NCBI RefSeq assembly: GCF_050279675.1
Contig: NZ_JBNNUK010000011.1
Coordinates: forward strand, 66,638-130,637
Direction of reading: 5' to 3'
From: Viridibacillus sp050279675
GTDB lineage: Bacteria > Bacillota > Bacilli > Bacillales_A > Planococcaceae
DNA: 64,000 nt
A program made the translations under genes and the position numbers. Numbering within the stretch: position 1 is the stretch's first letter; every line of letters starts with the position of its first letter. Below are positions 33,980-43,643 of this stretch, piece by piece. The notes under the pieces are model-generated. The model did not search any database. It saw nothing but the letters and a program-made list of their open reading frames with translations, and was not told where the DNA came from.

Positions 33980-35566
33980 ATGCTGCAAAGCAAAGGTTGG
34001 AAAGCTCTGTTGTTAGTCGTTTTTTGCGCCATTTTTATGGTTGCATGTTCTGATGACAAGAAAGAAACAAATAGTAGTGAAGGCAAAGGGGAGAAAGAGC
34101 CGACTACTGAAAAGAAAGAAGAACTGGTTGTCGCAGTAAATGAGAACTTCATTTCAATGGATCCTCACAATACAGGAGATACGAATTCTAACTCAGTGCA
34201 ATCGGCTATGTTAGAAGGCTTGCTAGGTTTTGATGATGAAGGTCAAATCATAAATGTTCTAGCTGAAGACTATTCAGTAAGTGAAGACGCACTTGTTTAT
34301 ACTTTTAAATTACATCAAGGTATTAAATTTCATGATGGAGAAGACTTTAATGCTGAAGCAGTTAAAGTGAATTTTGCACGAATTATGAAAGACAAGAGCT
34401 TACGATTAAATTCACGTGGTTTTAGCTTAATTAAAAAAATAGAAACACCTAGTGAATACGAAATAATAATTACTTTAAAGGAAACCTATAGCCCAATGCT
34501 CACTCGTTTCGGGGTAGCTAAAATTATTAGCCCTAAATTAGTGAAGGAAAATCCAGCAGATATTCCAAAAAAACCTGTAGGTACGGGCGCTTATAAATTT
34601 GTTGAATGGGTTCAAGGTGATCATTTATCAATAGAAAGATTTGATGATTATTGGGGGAAAGGTGAACGAGTTAAGAAAATTACCTTTAAACCAGTACCTG
34701 AAAATGGATCACGTGTAGCGATGTTAAAAACGGGAGAGGCGGGAGTTATTTATCCTGTACCATCTCAAAATATTAAAGAAGTTGAAGGGAATAAAGACAT
34801 CCAAGTAAACAAAATTCCTTCAACAATCGCACGATATGTATCAATAAATACTTATAAAAAGCCTTTTAATGATGTAAGAGTACGACAAGCATTTAACTAT
34901 GCAGTGGATAAAGATGCATTTATAAAAGTCGTGAATTTTGGATTAGGTCTTCCGTTAGATTCAATTATTCCATCTAAAACCATCTACTATAAACAACAGG
35001 AAGCATATAAACAAAATATTGAAAAAGCAAAAGAACTATTAAAAGAAGCTGGCTATGCTGATGGCTTTGAAGCCGAGATTTGGGGTAACACAAACTCTGA
35101 CACGATGAAGGGTATGCAATTCATCCAACAACAGTTAAAACAAATTGGCGTAAAAGTAGAAATTAAGTCAATGGAAGAAGGAACTCTTTCAGATGAAATC
35201 TATGGGGCACAAACGCCTGACGATTCAAAATTACAAATGTGGTATGTGAGTTGGGCTTCATATGCCTCAGATATAACAAATGCGACAAAACCATTATTCC
35301 ATAGCTCATCTTTCCCACCGAATGGTGCAAATACAGCTTATTATAACAATAAAGAAGTGGATAAATGGATGGATGAAGCCAACTCTATTTCAGATAAGGT
35401 AAAACAAGAAGAATTATACGGCAAAGTGCAAGAAACCGTTTATAAAGATGCACCGTGGATCTTCTTAGGAGTCGATGAAATTGTGTATGGTGTTCGATCT
35501 GATGTAGAGGGTGTTGTTGTAGATCCACCTGGAGGATTAAATGTAAAAGATGCGAATTTTAAATAA
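33980..35566 (+). CDS. ABC transporter substrate-binding lipoprotein (family 5), second importer
   Basis: The 528-residue lipoprotein has a signal peptide ending MVAC, an acidic/Lys-rich linker, and the SBP_bac_5 fold. ENFISMDPHNTGD opens the mature part, with PVGTGAYKFVEWVQGD in the middle and LLKEAGYADG later. It binds the imported substrate outside the membrane. Members of this family bind peptides, but also nickel, opines, and some oligosaccharides or glycoconjugates. The neighbours at 39.5-44.7 kb, which are sugar-modifying enzymes plus an amidohydrolase-like asparaginase, suggest a sugar-amino acid conjugate. Confidence 0.92.
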   Translation: MLQSKGWKALLLVVFCAIFMVACSDDKKETNSSEGKGEKEPTTEKKEELVVAVNENFISMDPHNTGDTNSNSVQSAMLEGLLGFDDEGQIINVLAEDYSVSEDALVYTFKLHQGIKFHDGEDFNAEAVKVNFARIMKDKSLRLNSRGFSLIKKIETPSEYEIIITLKETYSPMLTRFGVAKIISPKLVKENPADIPKKPVGTGAYKFVEWVQGDHLSIERFDDYWGKGERVKKITFKPVPENGSRVAMLKTGEAGVIYPVPSQNIKEVEGNKDIQVNKIPSTIARYVSINTYKKPFNDVRVRQAFNYAVDKDAFIKVVNFGLGLPLDSIIPSKTIYYKQQEAYKQNIEKAKELLKEAGYADGFEAEIWGNTNSDTMKGMQFIQQQLKQIGVKVEIKSMEEGTLSDEIYGAQTPDDSKLQMWYVSWASYASDITNATKPLFHSSSFPPNGANTAYYNNKEVDKWMDEANSISDKVKQEELYGKVQETVYKDAPWIFLGVDEIVYGVRSDVEGVVVDPPGGLNVKDANFK

Positions 35567-35582
35567 TTAATGTCGACAGTCG

Positions 35583-35616
35583 GTAAGAGGCTGAAACAAA
35601 TTTCAGCTTCTTACTT
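35583..35616 (+). terminator. Hairpin between receptor and permease genes (attenuator-like)
   Basis: GTAAGAGGCTGAAA (35583-35596) pairs with TTTCAGCTTCTTAC (35601-35614) over 14 bp with one G-T pair and a 4-nt loop, followed only by TTTATA. A weak T-run inside an operon usually gives partial termination or 3' end protection, raising receptor over permease levels. Confidence 0.6.
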
Positions 35617-35686
35617 TATAAAAATGGCTAGATTAATAACTTATAGAATTTTTTCGGCATTCACCTTTTAAATGGAGGGAGAACAA

Positions 35687-36610
35687 ATGCTTCGATATAT
35701 CATAAAACGAGTGTTAGAAATATTGCCAATAATTATTGTAGTATCAATACTGTCATTCTTGTTTATTCACTTTATTCCTGGAGATCCTGCGCGGTTAGTT
35801 GCAGGTAAGGATGCTACATTAGAAGATGTCCAAAATGTTAGAGAAGAGTTAGGTTTAAATGATCCTATATGGAAACAATACATTTCTTATATGGGGAATT
35901 TGTTACAAGGAAATTTGGGTACATCATTAAAGACGGGTTTACCAGTCTCCGATATGTTTACATCGCGCTTCATGCCATCTATCTATTTAACATTTTTTGC
36001 GATGATTTGGGCGACTATTATTGGTTTATTGATAGGAGCGTTATCAGCTGTATTTAAAAACAAATGGCCAGATTATTTAGGAATGGTAACAGCAGTATCT
36101 GGTATTTCATTACCGGGGTTTTGGCTAGGATTACTGTTGATTCAATTGTTTTCTGTACAACTAGGTATTCTTCCAACTGGTGGATCGGAAGGCTTCAAAA
36201 GTTATATTTTGCCTTCATTGACGTTAGGAGCAGGTATTATGTCAATGATTGCAAGATTTACAAGGTCATCTTTGTTAGAAACATTGCAGACAGACTATAT
36301 ACGAACGGGCCGTGCGAAAGGATTGAAGGAATCAGTTGTCATTATACAACATGCATTGAGAAATTCTTTAATACCTGTTGTAACGATTGCAGGCTTACAA
36401 TTTGGATTCCTTTTAGGTGGATCAGTTGTTGTTGAGACCGTCTTTAGTTTTCCTGGAATGGGTCGTTTACTCATCGATTCAATTGCATTTCGAGATTATC
36501 CAGTGATTCAGTCAGCACTTCTCCTGTTTGCGATTGAATTCATTATTGTCAATTTAGTAGTAGATATATTATACAGCGTTCTAAATCCAAAAATTCAAGT
36601 TCAGTCCTAA
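35687..36610 (+). CDS. ABC permease, DppB type, second importer
   Basis: This 307-residue membrane protein has the DppB layout: MLRYIIKRVLEILP start, HFIPGDPARLVAG, LGLNDPIWKQYISY, GNLGTSLKTG, six helices and an EAA loop GLKESVVIIQHALRNSLIPV. GGAGGGAG precedes ATG 35687. An ATG at 35672 overlaps that ribosome site and would add five residues, so it is rejected. It is coupled to the DppC-type gene 12 bp downstream. Confidence 0.92.
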   Translation: MLRYIIKRVLEILPIIIVVSILSFLFIHFIPGDPARLVAGKDATLEDVQNVREELGLNDPIWKQYISYMGNLLQGNLGTSLKTGLPVSDMFTSRFMPSIYLTFFAMIWATIIGLLIGALSAVFKNKWPDYLGMVTAVSGISLPGFWLGLLLIQLFSVQLGILPTGGSEGFKSYILPSLTLGAGIMSMIARFTRSSLLETLQTDYIRTGRAKGLKESVVIIQHALRNSLIPVVTIAGLQFGFLLGGSVVVETVFSFPGMGRLLIDSIAFRDYPVIQSALLLFAIEFIIVNLVVDILYSVLNPKIQVQS

Positions 36611-36622
36611 AGGAGGGTATTT

Positions 36623-37519
36623 ATGAATAGTGTTCCAATAGACAAAAATGGAAAAACAGTGATCATGCAACCAAAATACTCTCCAGTCAAAGAACTTTGG
36701 AAAAACTTTAGAAAGCAAAAAGTAGCATTCATCGCTAGTGTGTTTGTTTTATTACTAATCTTAGTAGCTATCTTAGCACCTTATATCGTACCATTCGATC
36801 CATATAAACCAAATTATGATGCTTTGTTAGAACCTCCTAGTAAATCACATTTAGCAGGAACTGATGAATATGGCCGTGATATATTAAGTCGACTAATCAT
36901 GGGGACGAGAATTTCATTGAGCGTTAGCTTCGCTTCAGTTTTTTTAGGAATGATCCTAGGAACCATTTTAGGCTTAATGAGTGGTTATTTTGGTGGTTGG
37001 TTGGATCGCATAATAATGCGTTCAAGTGATGTCTTGTTTTCTTTTCCAGACTTGCTTTTAGCAATTGCTATTGTGGCAATACTGGGCCCAGGTTTAAATA
37101 ATGTGGTTATCGCAGTAACGGTTTTTGGTATACCTTCATTTGCTAGACTTGTCCGTGGGGCCACTTTAGAGGCCAAAGAAAACACCTATGTGGAAGCGGC
37201 AAAATCAATGGGGGCGCCACATCGTCGTATTATGTATAAACATATTTTCCCGGAAACTGTAAGTAGCCTTATCATTTTCGTGACAATGCGAATAGGGACA
37301 GCGATTTTAGCAGCTTCAAGTTTAAGTTTTTTAGGCTTAGGTGCTAGTCCTGAAACACCGGAGTGGGGAGTAATGTTAAGTACAGGAAGAGATTATTTAG
37401 GCACAGCTTCACATGTAGTAATTGTACCTGGGATTGCCATCTTTTTAACTGTTCTTGCTTTTAATTTAATAGGTGATGGATTACGAGATGTATTAGATCC
37501 GAAAACGAAGAACGATTAA
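36623..37519 (+). CDS. ABC permease, DppC type, second importer
   Basis: The 298-residue partner permease has an N-terminal cytoplasmic stretch (KELWKNFRKQKVAF), a first helix, LAGTDEYGRDILSRL, and an EAA loop at MGAPHRRIMYKHIFPE. It ends in DVLDPKTKND. AAGGAGGG is 5 nt before the ATG. Confidence 0.92.
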   Translation: MNSVPIDKNGKTVIMQPKYSPVKELWKNFRKQKVAFIASVFVLLLILVAILAPYIVPFDPYKPNYDALLEPPSKSHLAGTDEYGRDILSRLIMGTRISLSVSFASVFLGMILGTILGLMSGYFGGWLDRIIMRSSDVLFSFPDLLLAIAIVAILGPGLNNVVIAVTVFGIPSFARLVRGATLEAKENTYVEAAKSMGAPHRRIMYKHIFPETVSSLIIFVTMRIGTAILAASSLSFLGLGASPETPEWGVMLSTGRDYLGTASHVVIVPGIAIFLTVLAFNLIGDGLRDVLDPKTKND

Positions 37520-37532
37520 GGGGAATCAGGAT

Positions 37533-38513
37533 ATGACTAAAAAACTACTTCAGGTTGAAGAATTACAAACTGAATTTACGAGGGATAAGCAGAAGACGAG
37601 AATATTGCATGGAGTTAACTTTCATATCAATGAAGGTGAAGTGTTAGGTCTTGTTGGTGAATCTGGCTGTGGAAAAAGTTTAACATCATTATCCATCATG
37701 CGTTTGTTTCAAGGGACTACAGGTGAAATCACTAATGGAAGTATTTATTTCAATGACTCGAATTTAGTCAATCTATCAGACTATGAAATGCGTAAATTGC
37801 GCGGCAAGCAAATGGCGATGATTTTCCAAGATCCGATGACTTCATTAAATCCAGTAATGAAAATAGGAAAGCAGCTCACGGAACCAATTCGCGTGCACTT
37901 AAAGTTAAATAAAAGTGATGCTAGAGAACATGCGATTGCAATGCTCACTAAAGTAGGGATTGCAAGGCCAGATGAAATTGTAGATGAATATCCTCATCAA
38001 CTTTCTGGAGGAATGAGACAACGTGTGATGATTGCTATGGCGATGTCATGTAATCCCAATCTACTTATTGCAGACGAGCCTACGACTGCTCTCGATGTAA
38101 CAATTCAAGCACAAATATTGGAACTTATGAAAAAGCTTCAAAAAGATGAAAAAATGTCAATCCTTTTAATCACACATGATTTAGGTGTAGTAGCGGAGAT
38201 GTGTGACAGAGTAGTTGTCATGTATGCAGGTAAAGTTGTTGAAGAGGCATCTGTTTATGATTTATTCGAAAATCCTAAGCATCCATACAGTAAGGGGTTA
38301 ATCGCATCTGTCCCAAAATTAGGCGAGAAAAAAGATAAATTAGATTCCATAAAAGGAAACGTACCCAACCCATCTAATATGCCAAAAGGTTGTAAATTTG
38401 CGCCTAGATGCAATATGGCAATGCCAATTTGCCATGAGCAAGAACCTGCTTGTCTAGCAATAGAGAATGATAGGTTATGCAGTTGTTGGCTATATGAACT
38501 AGAAACGAGGTGA
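37533..38513 (+). CDS. ABC transporter ATPase, DppD type, second importer
   Basis: The 326-residue ATPase has Walker A GESGCGKS, Q-loop FQDPMTSLN, signature LSGGMRQRVMIAMAM and Walker B DEPTTALD. The oligopeptide C-terminal Cys motif (PKGCKFAPRC) is complete. The last bases overlap the upstream region of the DppF-type gene. Confidence 0.93.
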   Translation: MTKKLLQVEELQTEFTRDKQKTRILHGVNFHINEGEVLGLVGESGCGKSLTSLSIMRLFQGTTGEITNGSIYFNDSNLVNLSDYEMRKLRGKQMAMIFQDPMTSLNPVMKIGKQLTEPIRVHLKLNKSDAREHAIAMLTKVGIARPDEIVDEYPHQLSGGMRQRVMIAMAMSCNPNLLIADEPTTALDVTIQAQILELMKKLQKDEKMSILLITHDLGVVAEMCDRVVVMYAGKVVEEASVYDLFENPKHPYSKGLIASVPKLGEKKDKLDSIKGNVPNPSNMPKGCKFAPRCNMAMPICHEQEPACLAIENDRLCSCWLYELETR

Positions 38514-38518
38514 GGCGA

Positions 38519-39490
38519 ATGTCAAATACAATATTAAAAGTGGAGAAACTAAAAAAATCTTTCGAGTTGTCAAATGGCTTTTTTGAGAAGAAAAAAACAA
38601 TTCAAGCAGTAAGCGATGTGTCATTTGAAATCCAAAAAGGCGAGACATTTAGTCTTGTTGGTGAAAGTGGTTGTGGCAAATCGACAACTGGTCGTCTCAT
38701 CTCTAGATTATTAGAACCTACTGAAGGATCTATTTGGATTAATGGAATGGAAGTTTCAAATAAAAAAGAATCGCAATTAAAGCAGATGAGGCAATCGGTT
38801 CAAATGATTTTCCAAGACCCGTATGGATCATTGAATCCACGCATGAAAGTGAAAGAAATTATAGCTGAACCGCTGACTATTCATACTAATCTATCGACTA
38901 GTGAGCGTCAGAAAAAGGTGTTAGAAATCCTAGAAGTTGTAGGGTTAAGTGAGTATCACGCTGAAAGATATGCTCATGAGTTTAGTGGTGGACAAAGACA
39001 AAGAATTGGTATTGCACGTGCTTTAATTATGAAGCCACAGCTCATTATTGCTGACGAACCTGTTTCTGCCCTGGACGTATCTATCCAATCTCAAATATTA
39101 AATCTATTAAAAGATTTACAAAGGGAGTATGCCATTTCTTATTTATTTATCTCACATGATTTAAGTGTTGTTGAACATATAAGTGACAATATAGGTGTCA
39201 TGTATTTAGGTGCTATCGTAGAATCAGGGCCTAAAGACATCGTTTTTGCAAATCCGCAACACCCGTACACGAAAGCATTATTATCTTCTGTACCAGTTGC
39301 AAACCCTAGATTAAGAAAAGAGAAAATCATTCTAAAAGGGGATATACCAAGTCCGAAAAACCCTCCATCAGGGTGTACATTCCATACAAGATGTCCTTTT
39401 GCTAAGGATGTTTGTAAGAAAGAGAAGCCAAAAAGACAACAGCTTCAAGAAGAAAATCATTTTGCAGCTTGCCATTTGTTAGACCAATAA
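38519..39490 (+). CDS. ABC transporter ATPase, DppF type, second importer
   Basis: The 323-residue ATPase has Walker A GESGCGKST, signature FSGGQRQRIGIARAL, Walker B DEPVSALD and C-terminal PSGCTFHTRCP. GAGGTG (38507-38512) is 6 nt before ATG 38519. A GTG at 38510 overlaps this ribosome site and is not chosen. The two ATPases are co-translated with the permeases. Confidence 0.92.
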   Translation: MSNTILKVEKLKKSFELSNGFFEKKKTIQAVSDVSFEIQKGETFSLVGESGCGKSTTGRLISRLLEPTEGSIWINGMEVSNKKESQLKQMRQSVQMIFQDPYGSLNPRMKVKEIIAEPLTIHTNLSTSERQKKVLEILEVVGLSEYHAERYAHEFSGGQRQRIGIARALIMKPQLIIADEPVSALDVSIQSQILNLLKDLQREYAISYLFISHDLSVVEHISDNIGVMYLGAIVESGPKDIVFANPQHPYTKALLSSVPVANPRLRKEKIILKGDIPSPKNPPSGCTFHTRCPFAKDVCKKEKPKRQQLQEENHFAACHLLDQ

Positions 39491-39508
39491 ATCGAAGAGG
39501 TGATGGGT

Positions 39509-40387
39509 ATGAAAGTTGGATTAAGTACTTATAGCTTAGTAAAGAAAATGCGAGCAGGAAACATGGATGTATTAGATGTTATTCAATGGGTTGCAGATAA
39601 TGGTGGAGAGCACGTCGAACTGGTTCCTTATGAATTTACAGTTGTAGATAATCCGGAACTAGCTGATCAAATTAAAGAGAAGGCGCAACAACTAGGACTT
39701 GAATTATCAGCGTATTCCTTACCTGCAAATTTTGTTCAAGAGACGGATGAGGCATTTTATGCAGAGGTAGAACGGTTAAAGCAACATGTTGATATTGTGA
39801 ATCGAATGGGCATTAAAATCATGCGACATGATGTTACAGCCTTTACGTTACCAAAAGAGGATATGACAATCCATTATTTTAATGAACACTTCGATAAACT
39901 TGTAAAAGGAAGCCAACTCCTTGCAGATTATGCAGCACAGTTTGGTATCACAACAACGATTGAAAATCATGGTTTTAATGTTCAAACGAGTGATCGCGTA
40001 CAACAAGTTATTCACGCTGTAAATAGACCGAATTTTAAAACAACCTTAGATGTAGGGAATTTCCTATGTATAGATGAAGAACCTTTAGTAGGTGTAAAGA
40101 AAAATATCCCGTACGCTGCTACAGTGCATTTTAAAGATTTTTATACTAGACCTTATTTTGAAAATCCAGGAGCAGGCGAATGGTTTAGAACAGTAAATGA
40201 TAATTACATTCGTGGTGCAATTGTAGGACACGGCGACATTAATATTCGTGAAATCATGAACATTGTTAAGTCTTCAGGATATGATGGTTATCTTACCATT
40301 GAATTTGAAGGCATGGAAGATTGCGAAGTTGGCTCGAAAATTGGGATGGATAATGTTAAACGATTATGGCATGAGGCAAATTGCTAA
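39509..40387 (+). CDS. Sugar phosphate isomerase/epimerase family TIM-barrel protein (first)
   Basis: This TIM barrel of 292 residues belongs to the AP-endonuclease-2-like isomerase family. It starts MKVGLSTYSLVKKM and has the metal ligands in usual order: IENHG, LDVGNF, VHFKDF and a final IEFEGME. Relatives are epimerases, isomerases, or 3-keto-glycoside lyases that use a divalent metal to deprotonate next to a carbonyl. GAGGTG is 6 nt before ATG 39509; earlier GTG/ATG codons overlap it. It lies directly between transporter and a Gfo/Idh/MocA dehydrogenase, so it probably acts on the dehydrogenase product. Confidence 0.82.
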   Translation: MKVGLSTYSLVKKMRAGNMDVLDVIQWVADNGGEHVELVPYEFTVVDNPELADQIKEKAQQLGLELSAYSLPANFVQETDEAFYAEVERLKQHVDIVNRMGIKIMRHDVTAFTLPKEDMTIHYFNEHFDKLVKGSQLLADYAAQFGITTTIENHGFNVQTSDRVQQVIHAVNRPNFKTTLDVGNFLCIDEEPLVGVKKNIPYAATVHFKDFYTRPYFENPGAGEWFRTVNDNYIRGAIVGHGDINIREIMNIVKSSGYDGYLTIEFEGMEDCEVGSKIGMDNVKRLWHEANC

Positions 40388-40418
40388 AAGATAAACCTCA
40401 TCAAAAGGAGCTGGAATT

Positions 40419-41477
40419 ATGTCGAAAATAAATGTTTGTGTAATAGGAACAGGTACAATTTCTGACCATCATTTTAAAGCGTATGCTAATAATCCAGATG
40501 TCACGATATATGGTGTATATGATTATGTGTATGAAAGAGCGCAGAAAAAAGCTGAACAATATGGTGCGAAAAAGGTATTTAAAAGTTTAGAAGAGTTATT
40601 TTCAGACACGAATGTTGACGCGGTCAGCATCTGTACTTGGAACAAAACCCATGCTGAAATTGCAATAGAAGCATTAAAACATGATTTACACATCTTAGTT
40701 GAGAAGCCTTTATGTATGACAGTAGAAGAAGCTTATGCGATTCAAGAAGAAGCCGATAAGCATAACAAGGTATTTCAGGTAGGATTTGTGAGAAGATTTG
40801 GTACGAATACAAAAGTATTAAAGTCCTTTATTGATGCTGGAAAGCTTGGGGATATCTATTATGCAAAGGCGACTTATACGAGACGCCTAGGAAACCCAGG
40901 AGGTTGGTTTGTAGATGTCAATAAGTCTGGTGGCGGCCCTTTAATTGATATCGGGGTGCACATCATCGATATTTGCTGGTATTTGATGGGCAGACCAAAA
41001 GTAAAATCAATCTCAGGCAATACGTATAACCAATTAGGGAATCGAAAAAACATAAAGAATCTAAGTTTTTATAAAACAGCGGATTATGATCAAACAGAAA
41101 ATACTGTGGAAGATTTAGCAAATGCATTGATTACATTTGAAAATGGTGCCTCTTTATTAATTGATGTGTCGTATACATTACATGCCAAAGAGGATGAATT
41201 AGGCGTAAAACTATTTGGCACAAAAGGCGGGGCAGAATTAGAACCAGAACTAGTTATTATCAGCGAAGAAAACGATACAATTTTGAATATGCAACCTCAA
41301 ATTGATCACTTAACTTTTGATTTTCAAAATGCTTTTCAAAATGAAATTAATTCATTTATCGAAAGCTGTGTAACAGGCGTAGTTTCACAAGCACCTGTTG
41401 AAGATGGAGTTGAAATTATGAAAATTCTAGAAGGCATTTATAAAGCGGCAGAAACAAAAAGTGAGGTGCGCTACTAA
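40419..41477 (+). CDS. Gfo/Idh/MocA family NAD(P)-dependent sugar dehydrogenase
   Basis: The 352-residue oxidoreductase has a Rossmann start VIGTGTISDHHF, CTWNKTHAEIAIEAL and the family's HILVEKPLC with the catalytic EKP Lys. GGGPLIDIGVHIIDICWYLMG carries the conserved Asp and His. Members oxidise a hydroxyl of sugars, inositols or glycosides, often at C3. AAAGGAG lies 8 nt upstream. Flanking by two isomerase/epimerases is typical of 3-keto-sugar routes that cleave glycosidic links without hydrolysis; the exact substrate is unknown. Confidence 0.87.
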   Translation: MSKINVCVIGTGTISDHHFKAYANNPDVTIYGVYDYVYERAQKKAEQYGAKKVFKSLEELFSDTNVDAVSICTWNKTHAEIAIEALKHDLHILVEKPLCMTVEEAYAIQEEADKHNKVFQVGFVRRFGTNTKVLKSFIDAGKLGDIYYAKATYTRRLGNPGGWFVDVNKSGGGPLIDIGVHIIDICWYLMGRPKVKSISGNTYNQLGNRKNIKNLSFYKTADYDQTENTVEDLANALITFENGASLLIDVSYTLHAKEDELGVKLFGTKGGAELEPELVIISEENDTILNMQPQIDHLTFDFQNAFQNEINSFIESCVTGVVSQAPVEDGVEIMKILEGIYKAAETKSEVRY

Positions 41478-41478
41478 T

Positions 41479-42372
41479 ATGACATCAACATTACAACTAT
41501 CCAATAAAATTGGTGTTATAGTGGATAGCTTTGGATTACCTCTTTATGAAGGTTTAAAAAAAGCGAAAGAAATTGGAGCGGACGGTGTTCAAATCTATGC
41601 AGTTTCGGGTGAAATGGCACCAGAGAATATGTCTACATCAGCTCGAACAGAATTAAGAAATTATTTAACATCAATAGATTTAGAGATATCCGCTTTATGC
41701 GGTGATTTAGGGGGGCACGGTTTTCAAAACAAACAAGACAATGCGCTCAAAGTCGAACAATCAAAAAGAATACTAGATATGGCAGTTGAACTTGGTACTA
41801 ATATTGTCACAACACATATTGGTATCATTCCAGAGGATTCTAATAGTGAAATTTACTACGCATTACAGCAAGCATGTGAGGAGCTAGGACAATACGCGAA
41901 AAGTCTAGATGCTTACTTTGCTATTGAAACTGGACCTGAGAAAGCTGTTACTTTAAAGCAGTTTTTAGATAGTCTAAGTACCAATGGTGTATCAGTAAAT
42001 TTTGATCCAGCCAATATGGTTATGGTAACAGGAGATAATCCAGTTGCAGGGGTGAAAATTCTACAAGACTATATTGTTCATACCCATGTGAAGGATGGCG
42101 TGCAGTTGAAAAAGACTGACCCAAGAGATGTCTATGGCTTTGTAGGGTACGGTGAAGGGGTTGATCATCGTAAAATTGCTGAAATGGTAGCTGCTGGAGA
42201 ATATTTTAGGGAGCTTCCTTTAGGCCAAGGAAATGTTAATTTTGACAGCTATTTTAAAGCATTACAAGCGATTAACTATACAGGGTATTTAACTATTGAA
42301 AGAGAGGTTAAGAATGTCCCTGAAGTAGATATCTCTCAAGCTGTAGAATTTATCCGCAAATATAAGCAATAA
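41479..42372 (+). CDS. Sugar phosphate isomerase/epimerase family TIM-barrel protein (second)
   Basis: The 297-residue TIM barrel begins KIGVIVDSFGLPLYEGLKKA. Metal-ligand motifs are AIETGPE, NFDPANM, VHTHVKDG and TIEREV. It is only distantly like the first barrel (39509), so the two probably do different steps. GAGGTG precedes ATG 41479 by about 10 nt; a GTG at 41461 inside the dehydrogenase gene is less likely. It ends the metabolic gene run before the ROK regulator. Confidence 0.82.
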   Translation: MTSTLQLSNKIGVIVDSFGLPLYEGLKKAKEIGADGVQIYAVSGEMAPENMSTSARTELRNYLTSIDLEISALCGDLGGHGFQNKQDNALKVEQSKRILDMAVELGTNIVTTHIGIIPEDSNSEIYYALQQACEELGQYAKSLDAYFAIETGPEKAVTLKQFLDSLSTNGVSVNFDPANMVMVTGDNPVAGVKILQDYIVHTHVKDGVQLKKTDPRDVYGFVGYGEGVDHRKIAEMVAAGEYFRELPLGQGNVNFDSYFKALQAINYTGYLTIEREVKNVPEVDISQAVEFIRKYKQ

Positions 42373-42456
42373 AGTGATTTTTCTAGTAATTTCCATTACT
42401 ATGAACATAAGGAATGTTTCTCACGAATTTTACTTAAGAACAGGGAAGTGTGTCTT

Positions 42457-43608
42457 ATGGAAAAGCAAGACCAATTATTGATGAAAAAACAAAATAGATT
42501 ATTAGTTTTAGAATTATTAAGAGCGATGTCACCAATTTCTCGCATACAACTTTCCAAAGTAACGAAAATGAGTCCAACTTCAATCACGCGAATTGTTCAA
42601 GAGCTACAAGAAGAAGGTTTTGTTCGGGAATCTCTTATTGAATCTACAAGCATCGGAAGAAAGCCAACATTGTTAGAATTATGTCCAGATGTCTTATATA
42701 CAGTAGGTGTGGAACTAGATCGTCGAATAGTTAGAGTGGGCTTAGTCGATTTTCTAGGAGAGTTTGTGGACTTTAAAGTTTTCCAGAGAAAATCACAAGA
42801 GAGTTATAGAGAGACATTAAATAATATCCATGAAAAAACTTTACAAATCATTAATGAAAACCAAATAGAGATGAAAAAAGTGATCGGTTTAGGGGTAGGA
42901 TTACCAGGTTCTATTGATTATGAAAAAGGCATCGTTAAAATTTCTGAGCAACTGCAGTGGGAAAATATCCCACTGGCAGAAGATTTAAAGGAGTTAACGA
43001 ATCATAATATCATCATTGATAACGAGCTTAAGATGAAAATAATAGCTGAAAATACAATAGGGCAATCAATAGACTCTGATAATTGTATTTTACTAGGCAT
43101 TGGATCAGGCATAGGTGCAGCCATATTACTTCATGGTGAAGTACACCGTGGCACTTCTAATAATGCTGGAGAAATTGGTCATACAGTGATCGATCCTAAT
43201 GGCGTAATATGCCATTGTGGAAAAGTAGGTTGCTTATCAACGTATATTTCTGAAAGTGCCATTATTGCTGATGCCAATAAAGTAAAACCAATCAATTCTA
43301 TAGAAGAAGTGTATGATGCCTATCGTTCAAAGGAGACATGGGCATGTAATATAATGGACCGGGTAACTACGTATATAGCGCTTGCTGTTAGTAATATGGC
43401 TTGTTTGTATGAACCAGAGTATATCATTTTAAGTGGGCATTTGATTGATGAGCTACCGGGGATAGGCAAATTTATAGAAGAAAAATGTGACCGTTATATA
43501 TGGCAGTCCATTCGTCAAAATCTTAAAATTGTATACTCAAAGCTTGGTAGTGAAGGAGTTGTAAGGGGAGCTGCTATACAAGCTCAAAAGGTCTTACTCG
43601 ATTTATAA
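42457..43608 (+). CDS. ROK family transcriptional regulator
   Basis: The 383-residue protein has an N-terminal winged helix (LELLRAMSPISRIQLSKVTKMS, ITRIVQELQEEGFV). A ROK domain follows with GVGLPGSIDYEKG, LLGIGSGIGAAI, NNAGEIGHTVID and the zinc motif CHCGKVGCLSTY. This layout is that of NagC/XylR-type repressors that sense sugars or sugar derivatives. It lies within the second importer operon, so autoregulation by the transported glyco-compound is likely. The catalytic Asp region of sugar kinases is altered, consistent with a regulator. ATG 42457 is preferred over GTG 42448. Confidence 0.88.
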   Translation: MEKQDQLLMKKQNRLLVLELLRAMSPISRIQLSKVTKMSPTSITRIVQELQEEGFVRESLIESTSIGRKPTLLELCPDVLYTVGVELDRRIVRVGLVDFLGEFVDFKVFQRKSQESYRETLNNIHEKTLQIINENQIEMKKVIGLGVGLPGSIDYEKGIVKISEQLQWENIPLAEDLKELTNHNIIIDNELKMKIIAENTIGQSIDSDNCILLGIGSGIGAAILLHGEVHRGTSNNAGEIGHTVIDPNGVICHCGKVGCLSTYISESAIIADANKVKPINSIEEVYDAYRSKETWACNIMDRVTTYIALAVSNMACLYEPEYIILSGHLIDELPGIGKFIEEKCDRYIWQSIRQNLKIVYSKLGSEGVVRGAAIQAQKVLLDL

Positions 43609-43643
43609 GTTTAAGAATATCTTTGTAAGGTGGATGATTGCTA

